Positions 9,243 through 18,553 of a DNA stretch of 47,093 bases are shown piece after piece (position 1 is the first letter of the stretch; the number at the start of each line of letters is the position of its first letter). The notes beneath the pieces were generated by a model. It was not told where the DNA came from. It did not search any database and was given only the letters and a program-made list of their open reading frames with translations. This DNA is from Candidatus Dadabacteria bacterium CSP1-2. Its GTDB lineage: Bacteria > Desulfobacterota_D > UBA1144 > Nemesobacterales > CSP1-2. The stretch spans positions 3,604 through 50,696 of the forward strand of contig LDXN01000015.1 in assembly GCA_001443445.1 (NCBI GenBank), read 5' to 3'. The position numbers and the translations under genes were made by a program.

Positions 9243-10472
9243 TTACCTATCTACTTCCCCAAGGACTATGTCTATGCTTCCGATTGCTGCAATGACATCA
9301 GCAAGCAGTCTTCCTTCAACCATTTTGGAAAGTGCCTGAAGATTTACAAAGGAAGGTCCCCTTACATGCATTCTGTATGGTTTTCCTGAACCATCGCTAA
9401 CAATATAGTAACCTAACTCTCCTTTTGGATTTTCTACAGAGTGGTAAACTTCTCCAGGTGGTGTTTTAAAACCCTCATAAACTAGCACAAAGTGCCTTAT
9501 AAGAGATTCCATCCTTGTATACACAAGCTCTTTTCTAGGGAGAACAACCTCAGGTAGGTCAGCTATATATGGACCGTCTGGAAGATTATTAATTGCTTGC
9601 TTAATAATACGTAGACTCTGACGCATCTCCTCTAATCTGCATAGATAACGAGCATAAGCATCGCCGTCTGGAGCAACTGGGATTTCAAAATCGTAGTTTT
9701 CATATCCCAAGTAGGGGATTGCTTTTCTTACATCATAAGGAACACCGCTTCCCCTAAGTGCAGGCCCAGTAAGTCCTAAATCAATAGCATCTTCAGCGCT
9801 AATATAAGCTACACCCTTTGTCCTTTCAATCCAGATACGATTTCTTGTGAGTAATTTATCTACTTCAGCTAATGTTTTTGGAAACGCTTTTAAAAAATTA
9901 CTTATTGCTTCATTAAAGTTCTCAGGAAGGTCATCCGGCAAACCACCCACCCTAGGATAAGATGTAGTCAATCTCGCTCCGCAAACCATCTCAAGTATAT
10001 CGTATATTCTTTCTCTCTCCTTAAAACAATATAGAAATGCACTCACCGCACCTAGGTCTAAGGCATTAGTCCCGATCCCGATAAGATGAGATTCGATTCT
10101 TCCTAGCTCAAATAGTATTACTTCAGCTACCTTCGCTCTTTCCGGGATCTCGTCTTGTATTCCAAGGAGTTTTTCAACTGTGAGGATGAATCCTATATTA
10201 TTACAAATTGATGCAACATAGTCCATTCTATCTGTATAAGGAATGCATTGCTGATAGGTAATGGATTCACAGAGTTTTTCAATTCCTCTATGGAGATAAC
10301 CCAAATATGGGATTGCCTTTACCACAATTTCGCCATCGAGATGAAGCACAATGCGAAGCACACCGTGGGTAGAGGGATGTTGAGGACCCATATTAAGAAT
10401 AAGGGTCTCAGTCCTTGTTCCTGCTGATACATCTATTTCATCAGTAATAAACTCAACTCGTTCCACTCTCAC
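9243..10472 (-). CDS. nuoD: NADH-quinone oxidoreductase subunit D
   Basis: This 409-residue 49-kDa-type subunit of complex I helps form the quinone site. The quinone-site loop GPQHPSTHGVLR is intact, as are YLGYLHRGIEK and CGARLTTSYPRVGG. The C-terminus ends in DIVLGEVDR, as usual. The start is GTG at 10472, overlapping nuoC by 20 bases; a second GTG six bases on is equally possible. It is the last gene of the nuoABCD set here; nuoE onward is absent from the window. Confidence 0.97.
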   Translation of the reverse strand: MRVERVEFITDEIDVSAGTRTETLILNMGPQHPSTHGVLRIVLHLDGEIVVKAIPYLGYLHRGIEKLCESITYQQCIPYTDRMDYVASICNNIGFILTVEKLLGIQDEIPERAKVAEVILFELGRIESHLIGIGTNALDLGAVSAFLYCFKERERIYDILEMVCGARLTTSYPRVGGLPDDLPENFNEAISNFLKAFPKTLAEVDKLLTRNRIWIERTKGVAYISAEDAIDLGLTGPALRGSGVPYDVRKAIPYLGYENYDFEIPVAPDGDAYARYLCRLEEMRQSLRIIKQAINNLPDGPYIADLPEVVLPRKELVYTRMESLIRHFVLVYEGFKTPPGEVYHSVENPKGELGYYIVSDGSGKPYRMHVRGPSFVNLQALSKMVEGRLLADVIAAIGSIDIVLGEVDR

Positions 10473-10983
10473 CCTCTTTCAAAGCCTTTTCAAAACAGCG
10501 CTTGGAGGGCTCGCGATTTCTAACATCAAAATCTTTTCTTAGAGGATGTGCATTATATTCCTCTGGCATAAGGATCCTTCTTAAATCAGGATGCCCTACG
10601 AATTCTATACCGAAGAGATCATAAACCTCTCGCTCAAGCCAATTCGCACCACTCCAAAAAGGTGTTACAGATAATACTCTCGTATCTTCTTCAGGAACCT
10701 CGACTTTTAACCTGATTCTTACATTCTCACTATACTCTGGTCCAAACCTATGAAGATAATAAACAACTTCATAACGAGGTGTTTTTCTCTCTAGATAATC
10801 TACAGCCGTAATATCTACTATAAATTTAAAATCAAAATTATTTTTTAGATACATACAGAATTCTTGGATTTTTTCCTTTTTAATTAGGAGGGTGGTCTCA
10901 TTTCTAAAGGTCTTAATATCTAAAATTGTATCTGGGAAGTTAGATTTTAGAGAATCAATTACAGCCTGCAAGTCAAAGCTCAT
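10453..10983 (-). CDS. nuoC: NADH-quinone oxidoreductase subunit C
   Basis: This 176-residue 30-kDa-type peripheral subunit of complex I is separate from NuoD (fused in Escherichia coli). The signatures [36 protein letters not shown] and [22 protein letters not shown] are in order. It overlaps nuoB by 4 bases and nuoD by 20, indicating tight translational coupling in an operon. Confidence 0.97.
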   Translation of the reverse strand: MSFDLQAVIDSLKSNFPDTILDIKTFRNETTLLIKKEKIQEFCMYLKNNFDFKFIVDITAVDYLERKTPRYEVVYYLHRFGPEYSENVRIRLKVEVPEEDTRVLSVTPFWSGANWLEREVYDLFGIEFVGHPDLRRILMPEEYNAHPLRKDFDVRNREPSKRCFEKALKEGESGTS

Positions 10984-11465
10984 ACAATAGGTGCCCCTTC
11001 CCTCTCAATCTTCTTTTGTATTTTCATAACTGCATCTATAAGCGCTTCAGGTCTAGGAGGGCACCCTCCTACATAAACATCGACAGGAAGGAATTCATCA
11101 ATACCCTGAACTACAGCATAACTATCGAAAGGTCCACCACCACAAGTACATGATCCCATAGCAATAACCCACTTTGGTTCAGGCATCTGGTCATAAATCT
11201 TTCTACATACAGAGGCCATTTTATAAGTTATAGTTCCTGAAACTATCATAAGGTCTGCTTGTCTTGGTGAAAATCTCACTACCTCCGCACCAAACCTTGA
11301 AAGATCAAATCTTGATGCGAACGCCCCCATCATCTCGATTGCACAGCATGCAGTCCCAAATGGCATTGGCCAGAGGCTGTTTTTCCTCGCCCAGTTTGCA
11401 AATGAGCTTAGCTTAGTAGTGACAAAACCATCTCCGCCAAGTACAGGGTTAGTATTTACTCCCAT
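10980..11465 (-). CDS. nuoB: NADH-quinone oxidoreductase subunit B
   Basis: This 161-residue protein carries the terminal [4Fe-4S] cluster N2 that reduces quinone. The four ligands are visible: the adjacent pair in GTACCAIEM, one in GSCTCGGG, and one in [11 protein letters not shown]. Its start overlaps the nuoA stop by 10 bases. Length and motif order are normal for NuoB. Confidence 0.97.
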   Translation of the reverse strand: MGVNTNPVLGGDGFVTTKLSSFANWARKNSLWPMPFGTACCAIEMMGAFASRFDLSRFGAEVVRFSPRQADLMIVSGTITYKMASVCRKIYDQMPEPKWVIAMGSCTCGGGPFDSYAVVQGIDEFLPVDVYVGGCPPRPEALIDAVMKIQKKIEREGAPIV

Positions 11466-11812
11466 TCAAGAGCCCCCTTTTTTAATACATAAAAGTAGCC
11501 TCCTAAGATAACGATAAAAAAGGCTATAATCTCAACAAATGCAAGAACCCCAAGCCTCTTAAATACAACAGCCCACGCAAAAAGAAAAACAGATTCAACA
11601 TCAAAAAGTATAAAAAGTGCAGCGACTAAATAATACTTAACCGAGAACCTTTCCCTTGCATCTCCTACTGGAGGAACGCCGCATTCATAAGGAGTAAGCT
11701 TGTTCTTTGAATACCTCTTTGGACCAAGAAGATTAGAAATACCGAGAAGGCCCCCTGCTAGGAGTACAGAGAAAATCAATATAATTAATATTGGAAGATA
11801 ATCCTCAAGCAT
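11456..11812 (-). CDS. nuoA: NADH-quinone oxidoreductase subunit A
   Basis: This 118-residue membrane subunit has three hydrophobic segments, with the typical loop [23 protein letters not shown] and [11 protein letters not shown]. It is the first gene of nuoABCD. No ribosome binding site is clear; on the - strand TTGACA (11849-11844) lies close upstream, but the -10 is poor. Confidence 0.97.
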   Translation of the reverse strand: MLEDYLPILIILIFSVLLAGGLLGISNLLGPKRYSKNKLTPYECGVPPVGDARERFSVKYYLVAALFILFDVESVFLFAWAVVFKRLGVLAFVEIIAFFIVILGGYFYVLKKGALEWE

Positions 11813-11928
11813 TTTATTATTAGGTTAAGTTATAAGTGGAGATTGTCAAGGAAAGTCTAACCAGGGCTTATGTGAAACATCCTTGTGCAATGCTATATGT
11901 AGACGGAAGTGGTAATAATTTCAATTAT

Positions 11929-12147
11929 CTAATCGTCTTTTGGCTCAATACATTCCGGCGTATCGTTTTTAGGAGAGTTAACTAAGGTTGAAACCTTGTA
12001 TGCTCGCATATGATCAGAAGGGTAAGGTTTCAACAGTTTTGAAAGCCTTTCAGTATCACTTAACTGAGGATCTAACCATATACCTTCATCTTTCTCATGG
12101 AGAATTACAGGCATGCGATCATCAAGGGATTTTTTAAAGCAATTTTA
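11929..12147 (-). pseudogene. C-terminal remnant of a SOS-response-associated peptidase (SRAP/YedK)
   Basis: About 70 codons match the end of SRAP proteins: DDRMPVIL, then WLDP, LLKPYPSDHMRAYKVSTLVNS and a final ECIEP. The catalytic Cys2 and the rest of the N-terminal domain, which crosslinks to abasic sites in single-stranded DNA, are missing. An in-frame TAA lies just upstream of the preserved part. It is therefore a decayed gene, although ATG 12114 could in principle still give a 61-residue peptide. Confidence 0.75.
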
Positions 12148-12163
12148 GGTAAATATTCAGTTA

Positions 12164-13204
12164 TTACTTCTTATCAGTATTAGTCAACCCAATAATAACC
12201 CGTTTTAGCCCAGCAACTACCCTAGCCATACGGTCGTAATCAATCTTGTCAGGCGTGTCCCATTGTGTGTGATAATACGGATATCGAAATGGGGCTGTGT
12301 CAGTAATCATTATACCTGGGTAACCCTCCTTCCAGAACGACCATTGATCGGACCAACCTATTCCCGTCATCCATCCAGGAGCAGCTACGCCCTCCGACGG
12401 GAAATGTGTATTCCTTCGAAAAGAGGCAATTACGTGATGAACAAGGTTACGTGAAGAGGCGTTGCTGACAAAACCTATGAAATTTCCAGTATTAGGATAA
12501 AAAAAACTGAAAGGAAAAGGATAACGCTGGCTTCCTTTGAGATCAGAGTAATAGCCAATAGTTTCAATTGAAAGCATAGAAACTATGTTTTCTCCCCGTT
12601 TGCGTGAACGCCGCGCATAAACAAGACTCCCCATATTTTCAGTTTGGAAAAAAGGGGGCTCTTCATTAGTAAAGGCTACAAAGCGCACTGTACATTGGAG
12701 ATTCCCCCCTTTAAGAAGACGGGCAAACTCAAGAATAGCAGCTACACCCGTGGCATTATCATTTGCACCTGGGCAACCAATAACCGAATCATAGTGTGCA
12801 CCAAGAATAATGATTTCATTTGGGCGGGATTTACCTAAAATCTCCACCTCAATATTCTTTGTAATCTTCCCTTCAACAACAAAATCTTGAAATGACACCT
12901 CATAGTTCAATTCTCGAAATGTCTTTTCAATGTAATCAACTGCGCCTTCTAGGTTATTGTACTCCCTTAGATTACGCTCTCCTATTTCACTTGCAAGCAC
13001 CTCTACATGCTTTTTAATATGATTACGGATTTCAGTTTCCTCCTCAGTTAAAGGAGTAAATTGTCCCGAGTACGAACGGCCAGGCATTTTAATTGATATG
13101 CCACGACTTCCCATCATGTTATAGACACCCAAAACAATTACAAGAATCAGGAAGATACAAACGAGCCTAGGCCAAAAATGAGGTCCTCGTATATAGAGCT
13201 TCAT
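12164..13204 (-). CDS. M28-family zinc aminopeptidase, membrane-anchored or exported
   Basis: This 346-residue protein has an N-terminal hydrophobic anchor (about residues 14-30) and an M28 peptidase domain. Expected zinc ligands are present: His and Asp in LGAHYDS and GANDNATG, the Glu pair in TNEEPPF, the acidic residue in SIETIG, and a late His in YYHTQWDTPDKI. It should act outside the inner membrane on peptides. A 198-base divergent gap separates it from the sirtuin gene. The substrate is unknown. Confidence 0.9.
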   Translation of the reverse strand: MKLYIRGPHFWPRLVCIFLILVIVLGVYNMMGSRGISIKMPGRSYSGQFTPLTEEETEIRNHIKKHVEVLASEIGERNLREYNNLEGAVDYIEKTFRELNYEVSFQDFVVEGKITKNIEVEILGKSRPNEIIILGAHYDSVIGCPGANDNATGVAAILEFARLLKGGNLQCTVRFVAFTNEEPPFFQTENMGSLVYARRSRKRGENIVSMLSIETIGYYSDLKGSQRYPFPFSFFYPNTGNFIGFVSNASSRNLVHHVIASFRRNTHFPSEGVAAPGWMTGIGWSDQWSFWKEGYPGIMITDTAPFRYPYYHTQWDTPDKIDYDRMARVVAGLKRVIIGLTNTDKK

Positions 13205-13402
13205 TTAGTTTGAGCAAAAAGCGCCTAATTTTCTTAACCGTTATTCTTCTCTACCCGGAGAATCATTAATGCCACAATGATTATTTTTATCAGATCATAA
13301 CTAAAACAACATACAAATAATATTCTAAACTTTCAACAAAATTGCTAAAAAATGCTAACAAGGTTAAATTTCTTGTAAATCGTGTGATAAAATTGGAGTG
13401 GC

Positions 13403-14134
13403 ATGGAAGATAAAATTAAAGAAGCTAAAGCAATAATAGACAACGCATCTAGTATAACCGTCCTCACTGGCGCAGGCATCTCAGCAGAAAGTGGGATTCC
13501 AACATTCAGAGGAGAAGATGGACTTTGGAGAAAGTTTAGATCAGAAGAACTTGCAACCCAGGAGGCGTTTCAAAGAGACCCTAAGCTTGTTTGGGAGTGG
13601 TACGATTGGAGAAGAGGCTTAGTAAAAGAAGCAATGCCAAATCCTGGCCATTATGCCCTCGTTAACCTTGAAAACGAGAAAACCAATTTCACCCTTGTAA
13701 CGCAGAATATTGACGGGTTACATCAACTTACAGGAAATAGAAATATCATAGAAATGCATGGAAACCTATGGCAGATAAGATGTACTAGCTGTGGCGTTGT
13801 AGAGGAAAACCATGATGTACCACTTAAAGAAATCCATCCTAAATGTAAAAATTGCGACGCACTCGGACGTCCAAATGTAGTTTGGTTCGGAGAGATGATA
13901 CCGATGCCAATTATTGACAACATCCTGATTGCCATAGACAAATGTCAAGTAATGCTTATTGTTGGAACATCAGGAATTGTAGAACCCGCAGCATCTATGG
14001 GACTTGTAGCAAAACATACTGGAAAAACCGTGATCGAGGTAAATCTTGAGACAACTCCTAACTCATCACATTATGACATCAGTATTCTTGGTAAATCAGG
14101 AGAAATTTTACCGATGCTTTGTAGTGGCGTATAA
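13403..14134 (+). CDS. cobB: NAD-dependent protein deacylase (sirtuin)
   Basis: This 243-residue Sir2-family enzyme removes acyl groups from lysines, using NAD. Motifs: NAD-site GAGISAESGIPTFRG, TQNIDGLHQ, catalytic His in EMHG, and a zinc ribbon of four Cys (RCTSCG and KCKNCD). ATG 13403 has GGAG six bases upstream. The close GAGISAESGIPTFRG form is usual for bacterial class III/U deacylases. Its stop codon lies inside a palindrome shared with the pdxA end. Confidence 0.95.
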   Translation: MEDKIKEAKAIIDNASSITVLTGAGISAESGIPTFRGEDGLWRKFRSEELATQEAFQRDPKLVWEWYDWRRGLVKEAMPNPGHYALVNLENEKTNFTLVTQNIDGLHQLTGNRNIIEMHGNLWQIRCTSCGVVEENHDVPLKEIHPKCKNCDALGRPNVVWFGEMIPMPIIDNILIAIDKCQVMLIVGTSGIVEPAASMGLVAKHTGKTVIEVNLETTPNSSHYDISILGKSGEILPMLCSGV

Positions 14135-14148
14135 TTATACGCCACTAC
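14121..14148. terminator. Bidirectional terminator containing both stop codons
   Basis: A perfect 28-bp palindrome, with half-site GTAGTGGCGTATAA, sits between the convergent sirtuin and pdxA genes. It includes the TAA of the first and the TAG of the second. On the + strand it is followed by a T-rich stretch. Confidence 0.7.
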
Positions 14149-15191
14149 TTTCTTTTATTTCCTACCAGCCTAACAGCCACTTTTATTGCAGCAATCATGC
14201 TTGAAGGATTCGCTTTACCCCTCCATGCAATGTCATATGCAGTGCCGTGATCTGGTGAGGTTCTGATAATCGGAAGACCCAGAGTTACATTTACGCCATC
14301 ATCAAATGAGAGCATCTTGAAGGGAGCTAAACCTTGGTCGTGATACATTGCTATAACCGCATCCCACTTGCCCTGTGCAGCGTAATAAAACAAAGTATCA
14401 GCAGGCATAGGTCCTGTAACATTTATTCCTTTCGTTCTTGCTTTGTTAATCGCAGGAGTAATATAGAGTGCTTCTTCATTTCCAAACGCGCCAGCCTCTC
14501 CTGCATGAGGATTTAGGGCGGAAACAACTATTCGAGGTTCTGGTATCCTAAAAAGATTAATCAAGGCTTCATTAGTAAGTTCAATTGTTGATAGGATCTT
14601 CTCTTCATTAATCAACCGAGGAACATCAGATAATGCGCAGTGAATAGTAACAAGCACAACCCTAAACCTCCCACCTTCAAACATCATTGCAACCCTTTTT
14701 GCGCCTGTGAATTCCTGAAGCATTTCAGTGTGACCCGGGTACTTTGCTCCGGCAAGGTGGATGGATTCTTTACTTATTGGAGCAGTAACAATTGCGTCTA
14801 TTTTCCCTTCTAAGGCATATTGAGCGGCCTCTTTAATGTATGCGATGCTTGCCTGCCCCGCTTGTTTGTCCGTATGCCCTGGGCTGAGCCTTGTTATATC
14901 AAAATTAGCAATATTTACTATATTGATTTCAGTCATTACACCAGCGACATCTTTTGCCTTCTCAAGTATACTTGTATCACCAAACACTAGTGGTTTGCAT
15001 AAATTCTGAAGTTCACTACATAATAAAGCCTTTACAATGACTTCAGCCCCGATTCCATTCGGATCGCCCATAGTTATACCTATAATTGGTTTATTGGACA
15101 TAATGTTCGTGGCTCGGGGTTCGTGGTTCGTGATTAGTGATTCGTTTTCTCGATACACGATGCACGAGCCACGATACCCGATTGTAGTCAC
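14145..15191 (-). CDS. pdxA: 4-hydroxythreonine-4-phosphate dehydrogenase with repeat-derived leader
   Basis: This enzyme oxidises 4-phosphohydroxythreonine in pyridoxal phosphate synthesis. Motifs: ITMGDPNGIGAEV, PGHTEMLQ (metal His), NPHAGEAGAFGNEE, MYHDQGLAPFK and TSPDHGTAYDIA. The core begins at ATG 15101 (MSNKPIIG). A GTG at 15191 is in frame, overlaps the upstream stop as GTGA and has GGAAGG at good distance, so it may be the real start; the 30-residue leader between is encoded by a heptad repeat (15102-15182). It is the last gene of glyA-nrdR-tatD-pdxA. Confidence 0.95.
   Translation of the reverse strand: MTTIGYRGSCIVYRENESLITNHEPRATNIMSNKPIIGITMGDPNGIGAEVIVKALLCSELQNLCKPLVFGDTSILEKAKDVAGVMTEINIVNIANFDITRLSPGHTDKQAGQASIAYIKEAAQYALEGKIDAIVTAPISKESIHLAGAKYPGHTEMLQEFTGAKRVAMMFEGGRFRVVLVTIHCALSDVPRLINEEKILSTIELTNEALINLFRIPEPRIVVSALNPHAGEAGAFGNEEALYITPAINKARTKGINVTGPMPADTLFYYAAQGKWDAVIAMYHDQGLAPFKMLSFDDGVNVTLGLPIIRTSPDHGTAYDIAWRGKANPSSMIAAIKVAVRLVGNKRK
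15102..15182 (-). repeat. Heptad-phased inverted repeat at the pdxA start
   Basis: The array is built of 7-base units (TTCGTGG, TTCGTGA and the like) that turn into their reverse complements (CACGATG, CACGAGC, CACGATA), forming a large imperfect inverted repeat. It is translated in frame if pdxA starts at GTG 15191. A similar heptad array follows the sigma-54 activator gene at 24711. Confidence 0.75.
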
Positions 15192-16552
15192 CCCACCCTT
15201 CCATAAATTCTCGGTTTAAATTTTACACCTAGGTCTTCGACAATTCCTCTGCACTTCTCGACATCAACTCCGGGAATCGTTACAACACTTGCAGTAACAT
15301 CAGGAATATAATTTTTTGCATCCTTTATAAAGTCTAATACTGCAAAATAGGCTTGCTCTCTGTACTTTGAAGGGCAAACCTTAGCATAAGTCTCTGCATC
15401 TTGAGCATTAAGGCTTATTGAAATTGCATCTACCAGTCCCTTTAACCCAGGAAGCACATTTCGTTTATAGACAAGGTTTGCAAGTCCATCAGTGTCAACC
15501 CTGATCCTTTTTGCTCCTTTCTCCTTAAGCTTTTTAGATACTTCCTTAACTACATCAACTCTAAGAAGTGGCTCACCCCATCCAACGAAAACGATTTCAT
15601 TATAGAGAGTAGGATTGCCTGCAGCGTCAAGGACCTCATTAACTGTCGGTTCTTTCTTTATTCTGAGATTAAAATCTCGTATCATAAAGCTCCTCCACTT
15701 TCCACAAAACACACAGGCAATCGTACATCGGTTTGTTATATTGAGGTATAAAGAATCTCTGAGTTTATAAGCGATCGATGTTGTTGCCTCAGGTGGTTCA
15801 AATATAAAAAGATTCTTCGCGTTAGTAGTTGTTTCTTCTTCGATCTTTTCAGATGAAAGCCCTCTTAACTCTGCTATTTTCTCAGCAACATACTTTACAT
15901 AAGAAGGCTCATTCCTTTTTCCTCTAAATGGAATTGGAGCAAGGTACGGTGAATCGGTCTCAATCAGAATCCTCTCGATTGGAATTTTCCTTGCTGCTTG
16001 TCTTATATCCTCTGCATTTTTGAAAGTCAGGATTCCAGAGAATGAAATATAAAAACCCTCGTCTATATATTTCCTTGCCGTTTCATAATCACCAGTAAAG
16101 GAGTGAATTACACCCATTGTCTCCCATGCGGCCTCTTCTTTTAACATTTTAAGAACGTCGTCGTGTGCTTCACGAACGTGAATAATCAATGGAAGATCAA
16201 GTTTTTTTGCAAGCTCAATATGCCTTCTAAACGAATTGATCTGAATATCGCGTGGTGAGTGCATATAGTGGTAATCAAGCCCTGTCTCGCCAATGGCTAC
16301 GACTTTTTGCTCATTACAAAGATCTTCTATTTGCGACAAAACTTCCTCATCAAAACTAGATGCTTCATGTGGATGAATCCCGACTGCTGTAAAAACCATA
16401 GGAAAATCTTCTGCAATCTCAACAGTTTTATTTGAAGAGATTAAATCAGACGAAACGGCAACGATTCTTTCAATACCAGTATCCCTAGCCCTTTCAATAA
16501 CCTGAGGGATATCCTCTAGCATTTCTAAATGTGCGTGGGTGTCAATAAGCAT
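15188..16552 (-). CDS. TatD-family metal hydrolase fused to a radical SAM domain
   Basis: The 454-residue protein joins two enzymes. Residues 1 to about 257 form a TatD-type DNase/hydrolase: DTHAHLEM metal His pair, GETGLDYH, IIHVREAH, HSFTG and IETDSPYLAP. Residues from about 265 on are a radical SAM domain with C276, C280 and C283 in RCTIACVFC, followed by VGWGEPLLR and a typical half-barrel. The second half resembles the TatD-associated radical SAM family, usually a separate neighbouring protein. It lies four bases after nrdR and its TGA overlaps the pdxA start. The substrate is unknown. Confidence 0.92.
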   Translation of the reverse strand: MLIDTHAHLEMLEDIPQVIERARDTGIERIVAVSSDLISSNKTVEIAEDFPMVFTAVGIHPHEASSFDEEVLSQIEDLCNEQKVVAIGETGLDYHYMHSPRDIQINSFRRHIELAKKLDLPLIIHVREAHDDVLKMLKEEAAWETMGVIHSFTGDYETARKYIDEGFYISFSGILTFKNAEDIRQAARKIPIERILIETDSPYLAPIPFRGKRNEPSYVKYVAEKIAELRGLSSEKIEEETTTNAKNLFIFEPPEATTSIAYKLRDSLYLNITNRCTIACVFCGKWRSFMIRDFNLRIKKEPTVNEVLDAAGNPTLYNEIVFVGWGEPLLRVDVVKEVSKKLKEKGAKRIRVDTDGLANLVYKRNVLPGLKGLVDAISISLNAQDAETYAKVCPSKYREQAYFAVLDFIKDAKNYIPDVTASVVTIPGVDVEKCRGIVEDLGVKFKPRIYGRVG

Positions 16553-16556
16553 TCCC

Positions 16557-17102
16557 CTATTCCCCGCTTTTATCCTTTATAAGCTCTAAAGGAGGCCTGT
16601 ATACTGTTTCATCCCCTGTCTTCTCAGTTAATTTCTGAGCCTCTCTTTCTTTATCCCTAAGTAAATCCTTTAACTCATCCATGAATTGATTTATATCCTT
16701 AAAGGACCTATAAACTGAGGAAAATCTAACGTAAGCAACCTCATCGAGCTCATAGAGTTTTTTAATAACCCTTTCTCCAATCTCTCGACATTCCACCTCC
16801 CTCTCTCCTCTTTCCTGAAGTTCCCTTTCTAATTCAGAGACAAAATCTTCAATGACCTTTACACTTATTGGTCTTTTTTCACAGGCTTTAAGCATTCCTG
16901 TAATTATCTTATTTCTATCAAAAGGTTCCCTTCTTCCGTCTTTCTTAACTACTAATAATTCTACTTCTTCCACGCGCTCATATGTAGTAAAACGCCTCAT
17001 GCAATCAATACACTCTCTACGTCTTCTAATAGCTACACCGTCTTTACTAAGGCGTGAATCGATTACTCTATTTCTTAAACTTGTACAAAAGGGACACTTC
17101 AT
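16557..17102 (-). CDS. nrdR: Transcriptional repressor NrdR
   Basis: This 181-residue regulator of ribonucleotide reductase genes senses ATP/dATP. It starts with a zinc ribbon (MKCPFC and ECIDC), followed by [10 protein letters not shown] and an ATP-cone domain ([28 protein letters not shown]). It is longer than the usual 150-160 residues because of a charged tail. A glyA-nrdR pair is a common arrangement. No NrdR box was found in the window. Confidence 0.96.
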   Translation of the reverse strand: MKCPFCTSLRNRVIDSRLSKDGVAIRRRRECIDCMRRFTTYERVEEVELLVVKKDGRREPFDRNKIITGMLKACEKRPISVKVIEDFVSELERELQERGEREVECREIGERVIKKLYELDEVAYVRFSSVYRSFKDINQFMDELKDLLRDKEREAQKLTEKTGDETVYRPPLELIKDKSGE

Positions 17103-17119
17103 CTTTTTTGGTAACTATT

Positions 17120-17208
17120 TAGCCACAGAGCACACAGAGAATACTGAGAAAGAACTAAAAAAATATTTGTGTTTTCTATCTCTGTGTCCTCCGTGATCTC
17201 TGTGGCTA
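17120..17208. repeat. TAGCCACAGAG inverted repeat between nrdR and glyA
   Basis: The left end TAGCCACAGAGCACACAGAG mirrors the right end, which on the + strand reads CTCTGTGTCCTCCGTGATCT then CTGTGGCTA. The last three bases are the TAG stop of glyA, so the insertion defines the end of that gene. A related half copy is at 40581. Confidence 0.8.
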
Positions 17209-18450
17209 AAGTTTATGCCGATAAATAGGAAACCCTTTGCAGAGTTCCCTAGCATCCTCGCTTATTCTTGAGAGCACCTTCTCATCGCCAACATTATTTA
17301 AAGCATCGTAGATAAATCCAGCAATAGTTTCAACTTCCCTCTCTTTCATTCCTCTAGTGGTAATAGCAGGTGTTCCAATTCTTATTCCGCTTGCTGTTGC
17401 AGGAGGTCTTGGATCAAATGGAATAGCATTTTTATTGACAGTTATACCAGCCTTCTCCAAGGTTTCCTCAGCCATTTTTCCTGTGAGTTCTGTCTCCCTT
17501 AGATCTACGAGTACCAGATGTGTATCTGTGCCTCCTGAAACTAGCTTAAAACTCCTTTCCTTTAAAGACTCTCCCAGGATTTTGGCATTATTAACAATCT
17601 GATTTTGATACTCAATAAAACTCGGCTGAAGAGCTTCGTGAAACGCCACAGCTTTTGCCGCAATTATATGCATAAGAGGTCCACCTTGAGTTCCAGGAAA
17701 AACCTTACTGTTTACAACCTTCTCAAAATCTTTTTTCATCATGATCATTCCGCCTCTTGGACCTCGTAGCGTTTTATGTGTAGTGGTGGTTACAAACTCG
17801 CAATATGGAATAGGTGTCGGATAAAGTCCAGCAACAACTAATCCAGCAGGGTGAGCAATATCAGCCATCACCAATGCTCCGCACTCGTCTGCTATTTCAC
17901 GAAACCTTTTAAAGTCAATCTTTCTGGGGTACGCGCTCCATCCAACTACTATTAATTTTGGACGGTGCTTAAGCGCAAGCTCTCTTACCTGCTCATAATC
18001 AATTAGGTTGTCATCTTCCCTCACACCATAGGGAATTACGTTGTAAAGGATACCTGAGAAATTCACCGGGCTCCCATGTGTAAGATGCCCGCCATGAGAA
18101 AGATTCATACCAAGAATCGTATCTCCGGGTTTTAATGAGGCAAAATAAACAGCCATATTTGCCTGGGCCCCCGAATGTGGCTGAACGTTTACGGCGTCTG
18201 CCCCAAATAGCCTTTTTGCCCTTTCTATAGCAAGAGATTCAGCTATGTCTACAAACTCACACCCGCCGTAGTACCTTTTCCCAGGAAGCCCTTCCGCATA
18301 CTTATTTGTAAGAACAGAACCCATAGCCTCAAGCACTGCTTCGCTTACATAATTTTCAGAAGCTATAAGCTCAAGTTCCCATTCCTGACGCTCTATCTCT
18401 AACCTTATCGCTTTTGCTATTTCCGGATCAACTTTTTCAAGGATGGACAT
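17206..18450 (-). CDS. glyA: Serine hydroxymethyltransferase
   Basis: This 414-residue PLP enzyme converts serine and tetrahydrofolate to glycine and methylene-tetrahydrofolate in the cytosol. [30 protein letters not shown] and the PLP lysine in [14 protein letters not shown] are all present. ATG 18450 has GGAG ten bases upstream. The final codon is followed by a TAG that belongs to a repeat. It is the first gene of the - strand run ending at pdxA. Confidence 0.98.
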   Translation of the reverse strand: MSILEKVDPEIAKAIRLEIERQEWELELIASENYVSEAVLEAMGSVLTNKYAEGLPGKRYYGGCEFVDIAESLAIERAKRLFGADAVNVQPHSGAQANMAVYFASLKPGDTILGMNLSHGGHLTHGSPVNFSGILYNVIPYGVREDDNLIDYEQVRELALKHRPKLIVVGWSAYPRKIDFKRFREIADECGALVMADIAHPAGLVVAGLYPTPIPYCEFVTTTTHKTLRGPRGGMIMMKKDFEKVVNSKVFPGTQGGPLMHIIAAKAVAFHEALQPSFIEYQNQIVNNAKILGESLKERSFKLVSGGTDTHLVLVDLRETELTGKMAEETLEKAGITVNKNAIPFDPRPPATASGIRIGTPAITTRGMKEREVETIAGFIYDALNNVGDEKVLSRISEDARELCKGFPIYRHKL

Positions 18451-18553
18451 AAATTATAATCTCCAAGAGTACATGAAAGGGTATCTAAAATTCGTTGAGT
18501 TGGCAAGCTGGCCAAAAGCATGTATAAATATAGATAATAAGAGGAAAAACCAG

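Noticed and set aside
18443-18553. N-terminal extension of the HAD protein to ATG 18443
   Set aside because: It would overlap the glyA start and add 37 residues before motif I; ATG 18554 has a better ribosome binding site and normal family length.
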